Positions 26,681 to 40,620 of a DNA stretch of 64,000 bases are shown here, piece after piece. Made by a program: the position numbers and the translations under genes. Location of the stretch: positions 274,501 to 338,500 of the forward strand of contig VWPU01012740.1 of NCBI GenBank assembly GCA_013398955.1. Reading direction: 5' to 3'. How positions within the stretch are numbered: the first letter of the stretch is position 1; the number at the start of each line of letters is the position of its first letter. A model generated the notes under the pieces. The model ran no database searches. It saw nothing but the letters and a program-made list of their open reading frames with translations, and had not been told where the DNA came from. The stretch comes from Callaeas wilsoni. Lineage: Eukaryota; Chordata; Aves; Passeriformes; Callaeidae.

Positions 26681-29600
26681 GAGTGTCCTGTTTCAAGCCA
26701 AGCAATATTTCCATTTGAATCTGTCTACTGAGAAAGGAAAAGTCCAAACAATGAAGTTGATGTGAACTCTGTGTAAATTCATCTCTCACATAAATAAATG
26801 GCCAGCAACATTCTTTTTATCTAGCTACTTCCACCTAAGTGATGCCTCAGACAGACGTGGGCTGTATTCTCCAGCAATCTGAGATTTTGAGATGTTGTCC
26901 AGACATCTCTGTGTTGCCACAAATGCCCATGAGTGGATATTTCCAACCTAATTCAAAGGGCTACAAGACAATGAAGGAATTTTCTTAGGCCCCAAATTCA
27001 AGAGGATCGTGAGCAGTGACATGCCTGTACATTTTCTGTGCAGTATAAAGGCTTTTAATCAGGGAGGCTGTCTCTCCTTCCCACAGAAGAATGCTAATTA
27101 ATTAAAGTAATATGATATTAATTGAATAATCAGCAAGCTAATTTATTTTGACTGTGCTCACATAGCTTTTACTCTTAGGTTTTGGGGTTTTTTTTTAACA
27201 GTCTAAGAAATTATGCAATTGTCTGGAATATTTGCTGAAACAGTGTTTAAGCATGTAGTGGAAAGCAAGTGGGAATATCTCAATCACAGCAGAGGGTTCT
27301 CAGAGTGCTGTTTATCTGGCCTGAAAGTAAGTACTGCTCTCCTTTCTTTTGGACAACAAAACTGAAACAGAGGCAAAATCTGGGGTAAGCAAATTTTTGT
27401 GGGCTGGGTTTTTTTGTTAGTTTTGTTGTTTTTCTTTTCTTCTAAACAGTCATTCAGTCAGTTAACTTTGTTCACCAGGTGTTTTTTCATTTCTCACAAA
27501 TGAGTGTCTAAATTAGAAACTGTCAGAAGTTTTCTTAGTTGCTAGAATTCATCTGGAGGAAATCTTCAAAGCCTTTTATCATGGGTGGTCCTTTGCTTTG
27601 CCTCTTCTTAACCCTTGTTCTAGTTAAGGTTTTTTGAAAAACAACTAAGGGCAATGTTTCATAACTGTGAGAGGTAAAAAGCTAATGAATAATAGAATTG
27701 TTAGGAATAGATAAAGACGGATTTCTTTATTATATTTAATAAATTAACTTAATCATTAGCATTTTACGTGATACTCAGAGACATCATATGATGAGTCAGG
27801 GAATTGACTTGTTTACTTGTCTTTCTCAGCTCTGTGAATCTGAACATCAATCAAATGCTAGAAATTTGTTTAGCTAGAACAGAGATTACTCACTTTATGC
27901 ACTCTTTTGGACCACTGCTGCAGAGGAATAGCATTTCAGGAGTATCATCTACTCCTCTCTTGCCCCTACCTCCAACTGCCTCATTCTAAAAATGTCCTTT
28001 TTGTGGATCCTAAGAGAGACCACATGCCTCATCTTAAGACCAATAAACTACAGAGATGGCAACAAGAGAGAAATACAATATTCCAGCTGGATAATCACCA
28101 AGCAGTCTGATTCACTTAGTCTAATGTTCCCAGTCAGATCCTGGCAATGAAATAAGCATGTAGGAGGTTGCAAACAGATTAGTTTTAATTAAAATAATAA
28201 AAAGGTCCAAGCCATGGACCTAAGATTCGAGGTTCTTTTATTTTTTTCATGAGAAAGAGTATCTGATCATATCTTATTCTTAACCTATCCCTCAGGTTTT
28301 TAGGCTGATTTGAGTTCAAGCCACATGGATCTGTTTGGCTGTTTCTAGAAAACTGCTTTGCAACTTGACCGTCATTTCGGCAGTCCACACCCATAGCTCA
28401 TCTTCAGAAGTCCTCAGCTCTGGATTTGTTCTAGGGCTTAATAACGTTGTACCAGCCTACCTCTGGGACAACATCCATCTTGGTCTTCATTGCTACTTTA
28501 TTGTCATTATCACTTAGTCAGTTTTAAAGGTCTAGACTTATGTCAGTGTTCCACCAGTTCAGGTCCTGGACATTTTGGGATACCTCAACCACAAAAGGTT
28601 ACTTTTTCCCATTAGGGAGAAATAGATGCTATAAATAATGTTGACAAAGTTTGGGGCCAGCAATGAGGAGGCAATTACTTGTTGTTATTATAATAATTAT
28701 AATTTTGGGGTCTCCTGAATCAGGATTAAGGCTCTGCAGGTGCTGAACAGCATTTCTGTACAGAACCTTGGTGGCAGCTGGCACCAGCTGGAATCCCATT
28801 TCCTGCTCACCAGAGCTTCAAAATATGCCATTACATGTACAGAAAAGAGGGAGATATGTTGTTTGTCTTCTAATTTTTCTTAAAATCTTCTGTATTTGTC
28901 TACAATTCACCATTGACAAAACTACCACTGATTTAAATAAAAACAAGCAAATAAAATCCAACAGACTAAAATCATGCCTACATGTGCATAGAAGCATTTA
29001 TCAGATTCACCAATATCTGTTAAAAGGTCTTTTTTTCTTTCTGCTGAGCTAGGAGTGAAATGTTTTTAAATGCTTGTTTTGTAAACAGAAAATCCATGAT
29101 TTAAATTAATGATTTATTCCTTTAAAGCCAGTGTGGAATCTATCACTGGCAAGATAAGATGCACATTGTCTTCTATCTGCATATAGCCATGTAACTGTGC
29201 AATATCTGGCAGTGAATATGAAAAAAAAATCAATTTTGCCTGGTTTCAAGCATATCTCTTGAGTCTGAGATATGTCTCACTTGTTTTTCAAACACCACTA
29301 CAAGTAATTTAAGCTCTGTGTTCAGAGAAAGAACCTGTCTCTGTGTGGGTGCATACACCTGTATTACCTGATTGGCATTAATTTTTACCTATTTTAAACA
29401 GAAAGATTTCGGTTCTTCTCCAGCATTTTCTTCCCCCTAGAGGAAATGATCATTAAGAAACTCCCTGATTCAAAGCTCAAGGAAGTCGATGTACACTATC
29501 AAACCATGCTGAAGTGTTGATCACACTTCAAGGCCCAGATACTTGAAGAGTTTTAAGGTTCAGCTTTCTCTAAAGATTTGTGAAGACCTAAAAGTCTGTA

Positions 29601-29748
29601 TATTACCAATGAAGTCCTCAGTTCTGTATTTATGATGAATATTAAGCTTTCAGAGAACCTGCCAAGAGTCACCACCAGATGCTGGCCTGGATCAGTCATG
29701 TATCTTGTAGATTTGTATTTTCTGTGCTCCTAAAAAGCTGCAAGTTAG
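26681..29748. other. Gene-free, AT-rich stretch
   Basis: No exon was recognised. A TAATTAATTA run at 27095-27104, within AT-rich DNA at 27040-27180, is another candidate regulatory patch. T-rich runs occur near 27187 and 27410. Remaining frames are short. Confidence 0.5.
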
Positions 29749-31440
29749 AAGATCACCGAACAGCTCAGCTTGGAAGGCAGCTCTGGAGATCATGTATTCC
29801 AAACCCCTGCTCAATCAGGGTCAGCTACTCAGGGTCATGTCCACTTGAGTTTTGAATACCTCCGAGGATGCAGACCTGACAACTTCTCTTGGCAACCTGT
29901 GCCAGTGTTTGATTGCTGCCACAGGAAAAAAAAACCCAAATTTTTCTTATATTTAGGTGGAATTTCCTAATAAGTGTTTCAGTTTGTCCCATTGCCTCTT
30001 GTCTCATCACTGGACTCTGCTGAGAAGAACTCATCTCTCTCTGCTTTAATCCCAATACTGGACATTTATACACATTGATAAGATTCCCCCTGAGCCTCGT
30101 CTTCTCTGGGCTGAAAAGGACCACCTCTCTCAGCCTCTACTCACATGCCAAATGCCCTGAGCACTTCATTTACCTTAGTGACCCTTCACTGTACTTAAAC
30201 TCCTGTATGTCCATGTCTCTCTTGCACTGGGGAGCCCAGGACTGGACACAGCACTCCAGATGATGTCTCCTCACTAGTGCTCAGTAGAGGGGAAGGATCA
30301 TCCCCTTTACACCTGCTGGCTGAGCTCTTCTTGATGCATCCCAGGATGCTGCTGGCCTTCTTTGCTGCAAGGCTGCATTGCTGGCTCATAGCCAATTTGT
30401 TCACCAGGGTCCCCTGGCTCTTCTCTGCCAAGCTGATTTCTAGATGGTCAGTCTCCAAGGTGTACTAGTGCATGGGGTGACTTTGCTTTTCCCTTGGTTG
30501 AACTTCACGGGTTTCCCGTTGGCTCATTTCTACAGGCTGTCAAGGGTAGCCCTGAATGGCAGCACAACCATCCAGTCTGCCAACAACTTCTCCCAGTTAC
30601 GTGCCATCTTCTATGAATTTGCGAATCTGTTGTCAGAGTCATCAATGAGAGGGTTACATGGTGCTGGTCTCAGTATTAGCACTGGAGCTGGCTAGTGACT
30701 AGTGACTATTGACTGACTTCGAGCTGCTGCCAACAACTCTTTTGAGCCCAGGCTTCAGCCAGCTTTCAAATCACCTCACTGTCTCATATATTTAACCCAT
30801 ACATCACCAGGTTTTCTGCAAGGATGTCAAAAAGAGACAATGTCAAAAGTCTTACTAAGATAAGCCACATCCATGGCTCTCCCCTCAGCCACCAAGCTTT
30901 CCATTTCATCATGGAAGGCTATCAGGTTGGTCGGACACAATTTCCCTTTGATAAATCTGTGCTGGCTGCTGTTTATCGCCTATCTTTCAAGTGTCTGGAA
31001 ACAGTATCCAGAATTAGCTGCTCCATCACCTTTCCAGGGATCAAGGTAAGGCTGGCCTGCCTGTAGTTGCTTGGATTCTTCTTGTCCTTCTTGAAGACAG
31101 GAGGGACATTTTCTCTCTTCCAGTGCTCAGGAACCCCCCCTTGATCACCATGATCTTTCCGAGATAATTAAGAGCAGCCTCGTCAAGGCATCAGACAACT
31201 CTTTAGTGCATCCCATGAGGGCACATGGAGTTGTCTCTGACCAGTTTCTTTAAATGTTCCCGAAACTACAGCAAGTAATTCCTAAACTACACTAAACTTC
31301 CTTGTTCCAGACCTTCCAAGTTAAAAAAAAGGGTGAAGAAGTCATTGATTACCTAGGCCTTTTCAGTGTCCTTTGTTACATGGGCCCAATCCCATTTGGC
31401 AGGAGGTCCCCATTTTCCCCAGTATTTCCCTAGCAGCTGG
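29749..31440 (-). mobile_element. Decayed CR1 LINE, 3' part, minus orientation
   Basis: The stretch reads as a CR1 non-LTR retrotransposon on the minus strand, with its 3' end at about 29749 and coding sequence continuing to about 31440. CR1 landmarks are a typical 3' UTR opening (29749-29900), the section about a GCCCAGTAGAGG-like block near 30280, and the reverse-transcriptase region. On the minus strand near 30830-30900 it encodes a decayed version of the RT segment ending AFDTVSH, read here as TFDIVSF and followed by a stop. Stops, frameshifts and small deletions make it inactive. The 5' part of the element is missing, as is usual for CR1. Confidence 0.85.
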
Positions 31441-34400
31441 TGTGCCCCGTGCTGCAGCAAAGCATGGTCCAGTGTGCCAGGGCACAGTACTTATTCCAGC
31501 TACCTATGAACACTACTTATGGAAATAAACAGGACACGACAGAAGCCAGGACTGGGCTCTGTGCTACCTTCTGCATCTCGGGATTTCAAGCAGCGTGTGC
31601 AGAAGTGCACCAGGAGCTGCAGAGGCTGACTTTGAAAGTCCAGCTGTGAATTTAAAGTGATATGAGCTCCAGCTTAATGAAACTGTATTTTCTCCTCTAT
31701 GGCAGATACTTTACCTTTCCCTTTGTCTGCCCTGTTGCTTGCCCTAAACTCAGCTTGCTCTGATGGGATGTATCCTCAGCCAGTCAGTCATTCCCTCAGG
31801 CAGGGTGAGCTTCTGTTGCTTCGTTTTTGGCAAAATCCGCAGCACAGATTTCTAAATGTCTTGTATTTATTTTATTGTATCTTTTTGTGCCTGTGCACAA
31901 AACCTTATGTTTGGTGAGTAAACAGTGGGTAAACATTTTTCATAGAGACTTTTTATTTTTTAATAAACAAAGTAATTTTCTCAAATAGTTCCTTTCTTGC
32001 TCTGCTTCATAATATTCAGAGGAAATAGATGGTCTGTTTCAACATCAGGGAACTGGAGGGATAAGAATAGAGACAGCAGTGTGGAAGCAATGGGTCCCTC
32101 TTCTGCCCATATGGTTCAGGTTTGCATTTTGGCTGGCATGATAATGTGATTGCTGGCAGATCGAATGTTTAGTCTCCAGAGCAAATAGCAGCCAATGAGT
32201 TGGGGTGTAATGTACATGTGGAGATGTTCATAATATTCCACACAGGCTGAACCTACAGCAGGAGCGAATTCAGCTGCAGTGAAAACAGAGATGCTGCATG
32301 AATCCTTCTGTCAGCACAGCAATGGCATTTCCAGGCTTTTGCATTTGGGAAGAGGAGAAATGTGCCTCTAGGGATGGAAAATGCCACCAGTCTCAGATTC
32401 TCTTGTGGCAGGAATTTCTGACTTGCCACATAGAAGGTGATGTATTCTGATGAGCCTGAAAGTTACATTTCATCACTGCTTTATCACCCGATGAATCATT
32501 ACAGCAGATGAATGTTAATTGTAGCTAAACAAATGGGCATGTCCTCTCTACCCCCAGACAGCTGCTACTGCTGTAAGACATTAGGCAAAGGGTGCAAAGT
32601 GCTTCTGGATGGAAGGGAAGTGCTACCCGTGCCTCTGGAGCTACATATCTGCAGTGTAATGAAATGCCAGGTGTGGAAGAGTGTTTGGATAGGAGCAATT
32701 TCCATTTGCTCTGTGGTTTGCATTGCTCTGGGGACACACACAGTGCAAAGTTTCCTTAAGTGGTTGTTTGCTCACAGGCAGGAATGTCTGCATGGGAACA
32801 GAGCTGGCTTAGTCATACCCCATTGCACTGGTGTCCATGGGGTTGAGAGGGTACCTGGCACTGCTGGATAAGGAGCCACTGGAACGGTGTGAGAGGCTGC
32901 TTAACCCGGGCACCAGGCAGAGTAATGCTGGCAAAAGTCCTTAGCTGAAGGCTCCTTTGTCCCTGGAAAACAAACCAATAGGGCAGTTTGGAGTGTTTTC
33001 TTCTGGCAGTTGCCCCTCTTGGCTGACCTAGTGACAAATATTCTGCAGCGAAGCCACTGAGGCCTGCATTTTCCAACAATGACTTGAAAGACTTGAATTC
33101 TCCTGCTGTTACAGGAACCAAAGTGTATTGGAGTGCCCCATTTTGCCCCCTTCCAGTTTCTCCTCAACAGGAGACACCTGGTAGGCAGTAACTTGCAAAA
33201 ATGACATTTCTGTGCCATTGTCGATCCTCTGTCATAAGAAGATCTGTTTTGAGGAATGCAGTTTCATGGCAAGAGATACAGGTATTCAAATAACCAGATG
33301 GGCAGCTAAGATCTCAGACCTGTTCTTCCTGCAGGACATTTAAATATTTGTGAAATTACATGGCTGCAACAGAAGGAAACAAGTCAGAAAATAAAAGAAA
33401 GTTCTAAAAGCTAGGGGCAGTTGTGGGTAAAATTTAGCCACCTGAAAGTTAGATACAAGCATTTTGGTGTGTGAGAGTGAGCATCTGTAGCTGGATTTAA
33501 AATATAAAATCTAAGCATTTATTCTGTAGGGTTGAAAGAGAGCCCTGCCCCTGACAGAGGCACCTTGCCATCAATGTAATTCCGATGGCAGCGAACATGT
33601 AGCACACAGTGTGTCATTCACAGTATGTGAGGCCATCTCCACAGGATTCCCCACCTGGAACTATTTCCTGGAGACTCTGGTTGTGCCATGGGGAGCTGTT
33701 CACTGCCTTGGAGGCTTCCTTCCCCCGGCTTGGCTTGTCTGGCAGGTATCTCCTCGGCTCAGCTGCTGATGGCAAGTGAGAGGAGGGGAGCGAGGAGATC
33801 CTCACAGACAGTTCAAACGCAGACTAAGAGGCATGTGTTGAAATGTCGTCAAAGTAGCAGGAATTCATTTTATTGAGGAATACATATAATAAAGATAGAA
33901 CAAAGGGACTGAAATGGTGAACAGATGGGCGGGTGTTCTTCGGTGGCTCAGGAGCTGTGTGAACATGCTGGTTTATGCCCTCCCCCTCTTTCTGCCTTTT
34001 TTTTTTCCCTTGGTTTGGTTTGCTTTAGTTTTGATGCATCAGGGTAAGATGTGAGATGATATGCCAGTATACGTCAGAAACTTGGGGAAAATAAACCCCC
34101 TTTTTCTAACATCAAACTACTGCTATCAATAGGAACAGCAACTGTTCAAAATTTGTTTCAGAGCTGCCAAGAAGTGAACATTCATGGGAGAGAGAGAAAG
34201 AGAGAGAGAGAAGGGAAAAAAATATTTTTCCCTGCTGTTTGCAAGGTGGACACAAATGCAAGCGGTAGGAGGCTGACAGCTTGACACATGTCTAATAAAT
34301 CTAAAGCATGGAAAAAAAGTCAACAATTCACTATACAAGAAAGCATTACTAGGATAAAAAAGTACAATCCAACAAACCTCTCACTTAAAAATATGTTTAT

Positions 34401-34899
34401 TCTCAAATCGGTGAGGAACGTATATATTAGAGCCTCAATTTCTCTTCTCCTCCCCTCCGGATGTTGGTTTTTCTGAATTTCTTTTTTAAACCAGGGGCAC
34501 ATTAAGTCCTGTGCTGTGGAAGCTGAGGTTTGCTGCATTATAAATGAACAAGGTGGAAAAGCCGAGTCCAGCGAGCAGATGTTGGGAGCTCAGCGTGCTG
34601 GTGACAAAGGGCTAGAGTGCAAGAAGCTTCCATCGCACGTCTGTTCTTCAACACAGAGCAGGCAAGGTTTTAATTTGACAAGTTGGTTGGATGCAGGGAA
34701 TTCACAGATCTCGGTGAAAGCCAAACAGATTTGGCCACCTACTGCATGGCCACATTCAGCTGAAAGGGTAGCAGTTGTGGAAATGTCTCCTGCTCCAGCC
34801 GCCAGACACCACGCACACCACGGGGAGCCTCAAGGAGGCTTGTTTAGCACAGGCGGCAAATTCCTTTAAAAGGGAAGAAGGGGGGAAAAAAGAAGTGGG
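31441..34899. other. Gene-free stretch
   Basis: I see no exon. The frame at 32512-32871 (119 codons) has no family features. An AT-rich patch at about 32120-32260 has a faint enhancer-like look. A GA-rich microsatellite lies near 34187-34217. Confidence 0.5.
34187..34217 (+). repeat. (GA)n purine tract
   Basis: A run of GA units with single A insertions, followed by GGGAAAAAAA. Typical microsatellite. Confidence 0.85.
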
Positions 34900-35360
34900 A
34901 GAGAAAAAAAAAATCATGCTTCTGTAATCAAAATAATTAAGCATTTTTACTTCAGGTTGCTGGTTGTTTATTTTTTAAAGCTCTTCATCCTCTTGTTTTT
35001 TAATAGTTGGTATGTTATGAAATGCAAGAATGAAAATGAATGCCAAAACTAATGGAAATTTTCCTACAAGCCTCATGTAAACAGAAACATCAGCATTAAA
35101 GTTATGAATCTTAATTTGTGCCACTGAGCTAAAATTTGTATCTTACTGCATTAAAGGAATATAGACATAGAGCACTGCGTAGTGTCTATGTGCAATAGAG
35201 GAAACTGACATGGTCTCTCCAACTTATGGGGAAATTGACATAATTTTGCAAAAAAAAAAAAAAGAAAAAAGAAAAACCACTTGTGAACTGGATTTTGCAT
35301 AATGGGATTAATTTGGTTGACTGTCACATCAACTGTGCTGCAGAATGCAAGTTAATCACA
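34900..35360. promoter_or_regulatory. Candidate conserved non-coding element
   Basis: This AT-rich block has no convincing frame. It includes an A-rich run at about 35251-35275 and a short hairpin at 35165-35191. The regulatory reading is inferred from texture only. Confidence 0.22.
35165..35191. other. Small inverted repeat (hairpin potential)
   Basis: Left arm ACATAGAGCACT (35165-35176) and right arm AGTGTCTATGT (35181-35191) pair across a 4-base loop with one bulged base. Function unknown. Confidence 0.6.
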
Positions 35361-35375
35361 ACATCGGTCTGATTT

Positions 35376-35425
35376 AAAAGAAGAAGGAAAGAAAAGGAAA
35401 AGGAAAAAAGAAAAAAAAAGAAAGG
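35376..35425 (+). repeat. 50-bp homopurine tract
   Basis: Only A and G occur on the plus strand across about 50 bases, built from GGAAA/AAAAG units. It is a low-complexity, potential triplex-forming tract. Confidence 0.85.
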
Positions 35426-38126
35426 TATTTTCTTCCTCTCCTCAATTATTGTTTCATTGTAAGATGCCCTTTTTCCTTTCTTTCTTTTCTGTGGTAGCTC
35501 TGGCAAACAAGGCTCGTGTATATTGCAATGGCCACCTCAATAGTCTTTTCTTCCCTCTCCCATGTATTCTTCACAGTAAAGCAGGGGGAAAAAAGTGAAT
35601 AGCTTTTACAATCCATGCAAAACTGCTTCCATGGCACAACTGTATGCGTTTGATCGACACTTAGGCTGATCAACAGAGCCAAAATTACTTTAAATATTTT
35701 GTCATATGGACCTCACTTATTGCCTTTTCTTCCACTTATCACCCTCCCTGCAAAAGCCACATTCAGCATTGGGGTGTCCACTGAACCAGCCCCACCAAAC
35801 CCTTTTCCCACTTCCATCCCCACTTGTGGCCGTAGCAGCCCCATTCCCCGGGTAGCTCTTCATAAGTTCAGAGAGAAAAGCAAGCATATGTTGGTTATTT
35901 TGTGGCTAATTTCTGTCTGTCTTTACAGAGGTATGGGATGAAGGAATTAAATCAACCTTCTTACAGGCTCTCACATTGTATTCTTGGCAAAGGTACTGAA
36001 AACAGAGACAGCACATGTACATGACACATCACTTAAGTCCTCTGGTTTCTATGGTTGCAGTAGATTTTGCTTTCAGGGGGCATCCTAGGAAGGAGATAAT
36101 GCCGTGCAGCGCTTTGGGCACGGTGTGGTTGAAGAATTAGCTCTGGGAATTGATCATACCGTGATAGCAGTGACAGAGAACAAGGAATCGGGGCTGCTGG
36201 GATGTCAGAGCAACTTGTGCTTCCAGGGGACGGTGTCGTGTCAGCAATTCCTGAAGGCCCTTGCGCCACGCTGCAGCCAGTGACTGCTCCTTCATCCCTG
36301 CCTCCCTCGCAACCAGCACGCTCTTCTACTCAGTGCAGCGCGCTGACTAGGTTAAACAATTACACTACACTAATTGGCCTGTGTCGGTCCTGATGAGAAA
36401 GTAAACAAATACTGCAGAGAAAAGCTGAGACAAATTGTATCTAATTAAATTGATGAAAAAAAAGTGACAATATTTTTCCCCAGGAAAAAAAAAAAAAGGC
36501 AACTTGTAACATGACAAATATCGCATGCTTGCAGCCACATACCCCACCTCCTGAATTTCACACCTTTGCTTGGACGTGGCTGTGCCAAGCAGGGGAGAAC
36601 AGAAGTGCCTTGTAGTCTCCGTTAGTGCCCAAACTGCTGGGATGCCTCACAGGTCGGATGTTGCTCTTTGCATGCAAGGAGAAGGTTGGCTGCCACCATT
36701 TAACCATTCCACCAACCCTGCTTGTGTGCATGCCTGCATGTGTGTGCATGTTCTGACCAGGGTGGGCTGACAGCAATAACTCAGTCCGTGAAAAGAATTC
36801 CCCCTTCCCTCTTTGCTCACAGACTAGTTTGCCTATTCCTGGGGCCTGAGCCTCCTGATGGCTTCTTACCACCCACCAAATTCCCTTTCTTGTGGCAGTC
36901 ACCATCCTGGCTGATCCTGGGGGTAGAAATCCCTGATCCCAGAGCTGAAATCATAAGGCACCACATCTTCTATGAGAGAACAATGTTCTCTATCTGTAAG
37001 TACCATTCACTTCAGTTCTGTGAATCACAGCAACCTCTGGTACATTACTCTGGCATGAAAGTCTGGGAAGACACAGGTGAGTAGGTGGGAACGTTCTAGA
37101 TATGGATAAAAATTTTCTTTTCATTGATCAAAAGAGAAAAAGCCAGGATAAATACTGCACAATCTAAGGCTCTGCTGCCTCCTCTCTTGCTATCCTCTAT
37201 GTCAATGGCCTCAGTTACACATAAAGTTACTAGTCCCATATGAATGTCAAGCCAGGGCAGAAACAGGGAAGAGTTAAAGAACACAAGAGCCTCCATGCAC
37301 CCCTGTTAAAATCAAGCTGGAAAACTTTTTAAATCACTTTGCTTTGGTGAGTTGGTAAATATGAGGACACATCCTTGATTCACGTGGGAAAGGATTATTT
37401 AAGCTTGATTACTTGGTAGGATGTTAATAAATAGGTAACTTCTGTTTTGAGGGTCATGAACACACGACATGAAAACCAGAAAGCTGGGGCCACTAAAATC
37501 TCCCTTCTCTGAACATCAGGGAAAGCAGTCAAAAGGCACTGAGTGCAAGATCCAGCCAGCCACAGAAGCAGCTGCAATAGCGGTAGCTACATATGTAGTA
37601 TACAGCTGAGCATTTCCATCCTAATCCTCTGTTTTGAGTTGCTCAGAGCTTTCCAGATGCTTTAGTTATCAGGATAAAATGTTCCAGGCCTGATCTCTGG
37701 CAAAATGAATATTTTTAATAGTTCAAGATAAAAGTGGTTCCATTATTCTTGAGTGGGAGAGAAGTCCAAGGATCAAGGAAACAGGTTTGGTGGGTTTTTT
37801 GTGATTTTTTTCATAATAGTTCATCTGCTAAGATCTCTGAGAGATCAGATTTGAAGACCGGCATGAAGCAGCCCTTGCTGAGAGGGTCGCTAGAGATTAG
37901 AACACATTGCAGCTATTGACCAGCGTGTTACAGGGAAATTTCTCTGAGATCCAAAAAGGGTTATGAGTCCTTGGAAATTATCCAGTGGACTTATGCAGTT
38001 TATTTAGGAAAGCTGATCCTCCCACTCTCTCCTCACACATACACAGTTTCTTCTAGTAATATTGGGAGCAAACATATTCCTTGTGGGTGACTAATTTAGC
38101 TATACAGAGATCCCATTAGGAATTAG
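35426..38126. other. Gene-free stretch
   Basis: No exon was recognised. AT-rich DNA at about 36340-36550 with TCTAATTAAATTGATG near 36440 is a weak candidate regulatory patch. Other frames are short. Confidence 0.5.
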
Positions 38127-38182
38127 CAAGATGAACCAGATGACCACTTGAGATCCCCTCTAGCCTAATTTTCCTATTGTCT
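38127..38182 (+). mobile_element. Short CR1 3'-end fragment, plus orientation
   Basis: About 55 bp resemble the CR1 3' terminus, with a GACCAGATGACCTCTTGAGG-like section followed by CCTAATTTTCCTATTGTCTAG in place of the usual ATTCTATGATTCT tail. It is short and diverged, so boundaries are approximate. Confidence 0.5.
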
Positions 38183-39829
38183 AGACTAAACGCACATCTG
38201 ATTCATTCTCTAAGTCCCATATAAACTTTACATCACTTGTGTAAATCTGTTTTTCGAAGTCCAGTGATGAGCCATAGCACATAATAATATTACAGAATTA
38301 TGTTTGGTGTTTTCCCCTGTGGTCCTTCAGGTTGGTGCATGCTGAGCAGCCCACACTACGCAACACATGTATGTTTTGTGTGTTGAAACTGCAGTAAATT
38401 CAGGGTGTGGTGTACCCAAAAATACTTACACACCTTGTAGAAGACAGGAGGGAAACACTGTGCCCTGTGACGGCTGTGAATTGCCCTCTACACAAGGGAC
38501 ATGTTCATGTTGCCATAATTCGACTCTGTTCTGCAAGGCAGACACAGGAACCGGAGGAAGTGTTGCACCTCTTCCAGGCAGAAGGTATATTCTGCATGAA
38601 AAATTGGGCGACAGCGAAGATGATCTGGTTACCCATGCTGCAGACAGGAGCAAGCTAAAATAATGCACTGCCCCTGGCTCTGCTGTCCCTACAGGAGCTA
38701 CACTGCCTCTGTGAACAGCTAATAGATCAATCAAAGTCGAAACATGCATGGCTTTAAGGGTGCAGTTGTGAGGGTTTCACACTAGTTCAGACAACCTAGT
38801 AATCAGGTGGTAATTAAAGCTCTTCATACTTAGGTTGATACCAAACTTTCTCCAGCTGAAATCATAGGAGTTTTGCACCAAATTCAACAGTGGCCTTAGC
38901 AATCCAGGTCAACTGAAAATGTACCATAATAGTAACACACACATCATAACAGAAAAAACAGGGAAATAAAATTAAAATAGTGGCGAATATGGTACTTGCA
39001 TGTCCATTTTAAAGGTGAGTAGCTGAGTCACAGAGAGACGAGAGCCTAAATTCCCAAAGGCAGGCAGGCAGGTAACTGAGGAGTGAGTACTTGCCCAAAT
39101 TGGACAGGAAGTCAATAACAGGGCTTAACTTTGATCTCCTGACTTGCAATCATCTTATGATGCAACTATAAAATCAAGCCTTTCCCCAGGGGTTCTTAGA
39201 AAAAGTGAGTTATTTCTGCCCTTTAGCAGACATTTGTGCAGTTCACCTGGCTGGACATCGGAGAGCATCAGCACCTGCAGCATCCCTCAGCCCATGGGAT
39301 GGGGCAAGGAGGGTGCCGCAGGAGCACTGCATCCCAGATTCACTTTGTGGGAAGGCTGGATGACTTCTGTGAGAATAACTGACTGACTTGTTGCTAGGGA
39401 ACAGTTGGAAGGCATGCTTTTGATCTCCCATATGCTTACTACTAATAAATAAACAAATAACAATAATTACAACAAACCCCAAGCCTGTTGTATCTCCAAG
39501 ATTAATTAATGATGAAATACAGCTGAAATTCTGTAAAAGAAGGGAGCAAGGTGGGTTAGATTTCATATTTTCCTGCTGTGTATGGAAATGATGGTTGAAA
39601 TTAACATTATTTTTTCTCCTTAAAATTTACCTTAGCTGGATCAGGTTAGTGGGAGGAGTGGGGGAGTATTCCCTTCACAGACAGAGGATGAGCAGGCAGA
39701 CAGTAAATCTCCCCATGCCAGTTTTACTCGCATCCAGTTTTTCCTGCCTAGTACAGTTAAGTTTTTTAGATACTTTACTTGCATTTCTAATTCAGTTATT
39801 CTTCTGAAATTTATTCAAAGGATTTATGC
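38183..39829. other. Gene-free stretch, nothing specific seen
   Basis: Short frames on both strands. A three-copy AGGC run lies near 39061-39072. No family was recognised. Confidence 0.5.
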
Positions 39830-40620
39830 TTATGAAATTATAATATAATGCTGCCTATATGCCAATGAGCTGCAGGCAAAGAAAATAATTTTCTTCAATT
39901 TACAGTTATGAGGCTGGAAGAAAATGATGCCTTCTTATCACCTCTTTTTCTTTGTATGCCTCGGTATTTTTTTAAGTCTTCAGAAGGCAGGAGCTGATGA
40001 TGAATTCTTAAGCAGATCACACTGATAATTGTATTTCAGAACTGTCAACTCTGTGAAGACTGTCCACGGAGGTGTCTCAGTTCACTTGAGCTATTTGTGT
40101 CACTGCTTCTCCAGGAACTCAGCCCTCAATAAAACCCAAATCACTGGGGATATTGTTAAGTCTTCTGAAAGGATTATTAGATCGAAGGAAAATTTATGGA
40201 TGACATTTTGTAACAATTAATCAGGAACTGTTGATGAAGTTAAGTTGGTTCTTTATTCTCGAACAGAAAAAAAAAAATGCAGCCCCTGTACAAATTGTCA
40301 AATGGCCTATTTTGTCACTCGGTTTGATTAATGGACTATTTGGAGTCCCCAAAAAGTCCTAGTACGAATAAAAAAGAATCATAAATATTGAATAAGCTCA
40401 CAGCATGGTTAACCTTGACTATGTTTTGGAACATTCTTGGAGAAAACTTTGCTATTCAGAAAATAAATTGCTAAGGGGATTAAAAAAAAAAAAAAAATGG
40501 AGATTTTGGAAAATGTCACCTACCCAACCTTGTCATCCTGATTAGCCTGTCATGATAAATTAGCTTTAGTTAGCTTTGCAATCAGGTCAGAAACTGCTGG
40601 TACAGGACCACATTTTGCAA
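39830..40620. promoter_or_regulatory. Candidate conserved non-coding element
   Basis: One of the longest AT-rich, repeat-poor blocks. It has ACAATTAATCAGG near 40213, TTTGATTAATGG near 40323 and a GATTAGC word near 40541, interrupted by poly-A runs at about 40267 and 40482-40497. The texture suits a developmental enhancer cluster. Conservation is untested. Confidence 0.3.

Noticed and set aside
28305..28325. GTTCAAGCC resembling a tRNA B box
   Set aside because: No A box, acceptor stem or anticodon arm at the right spacing.
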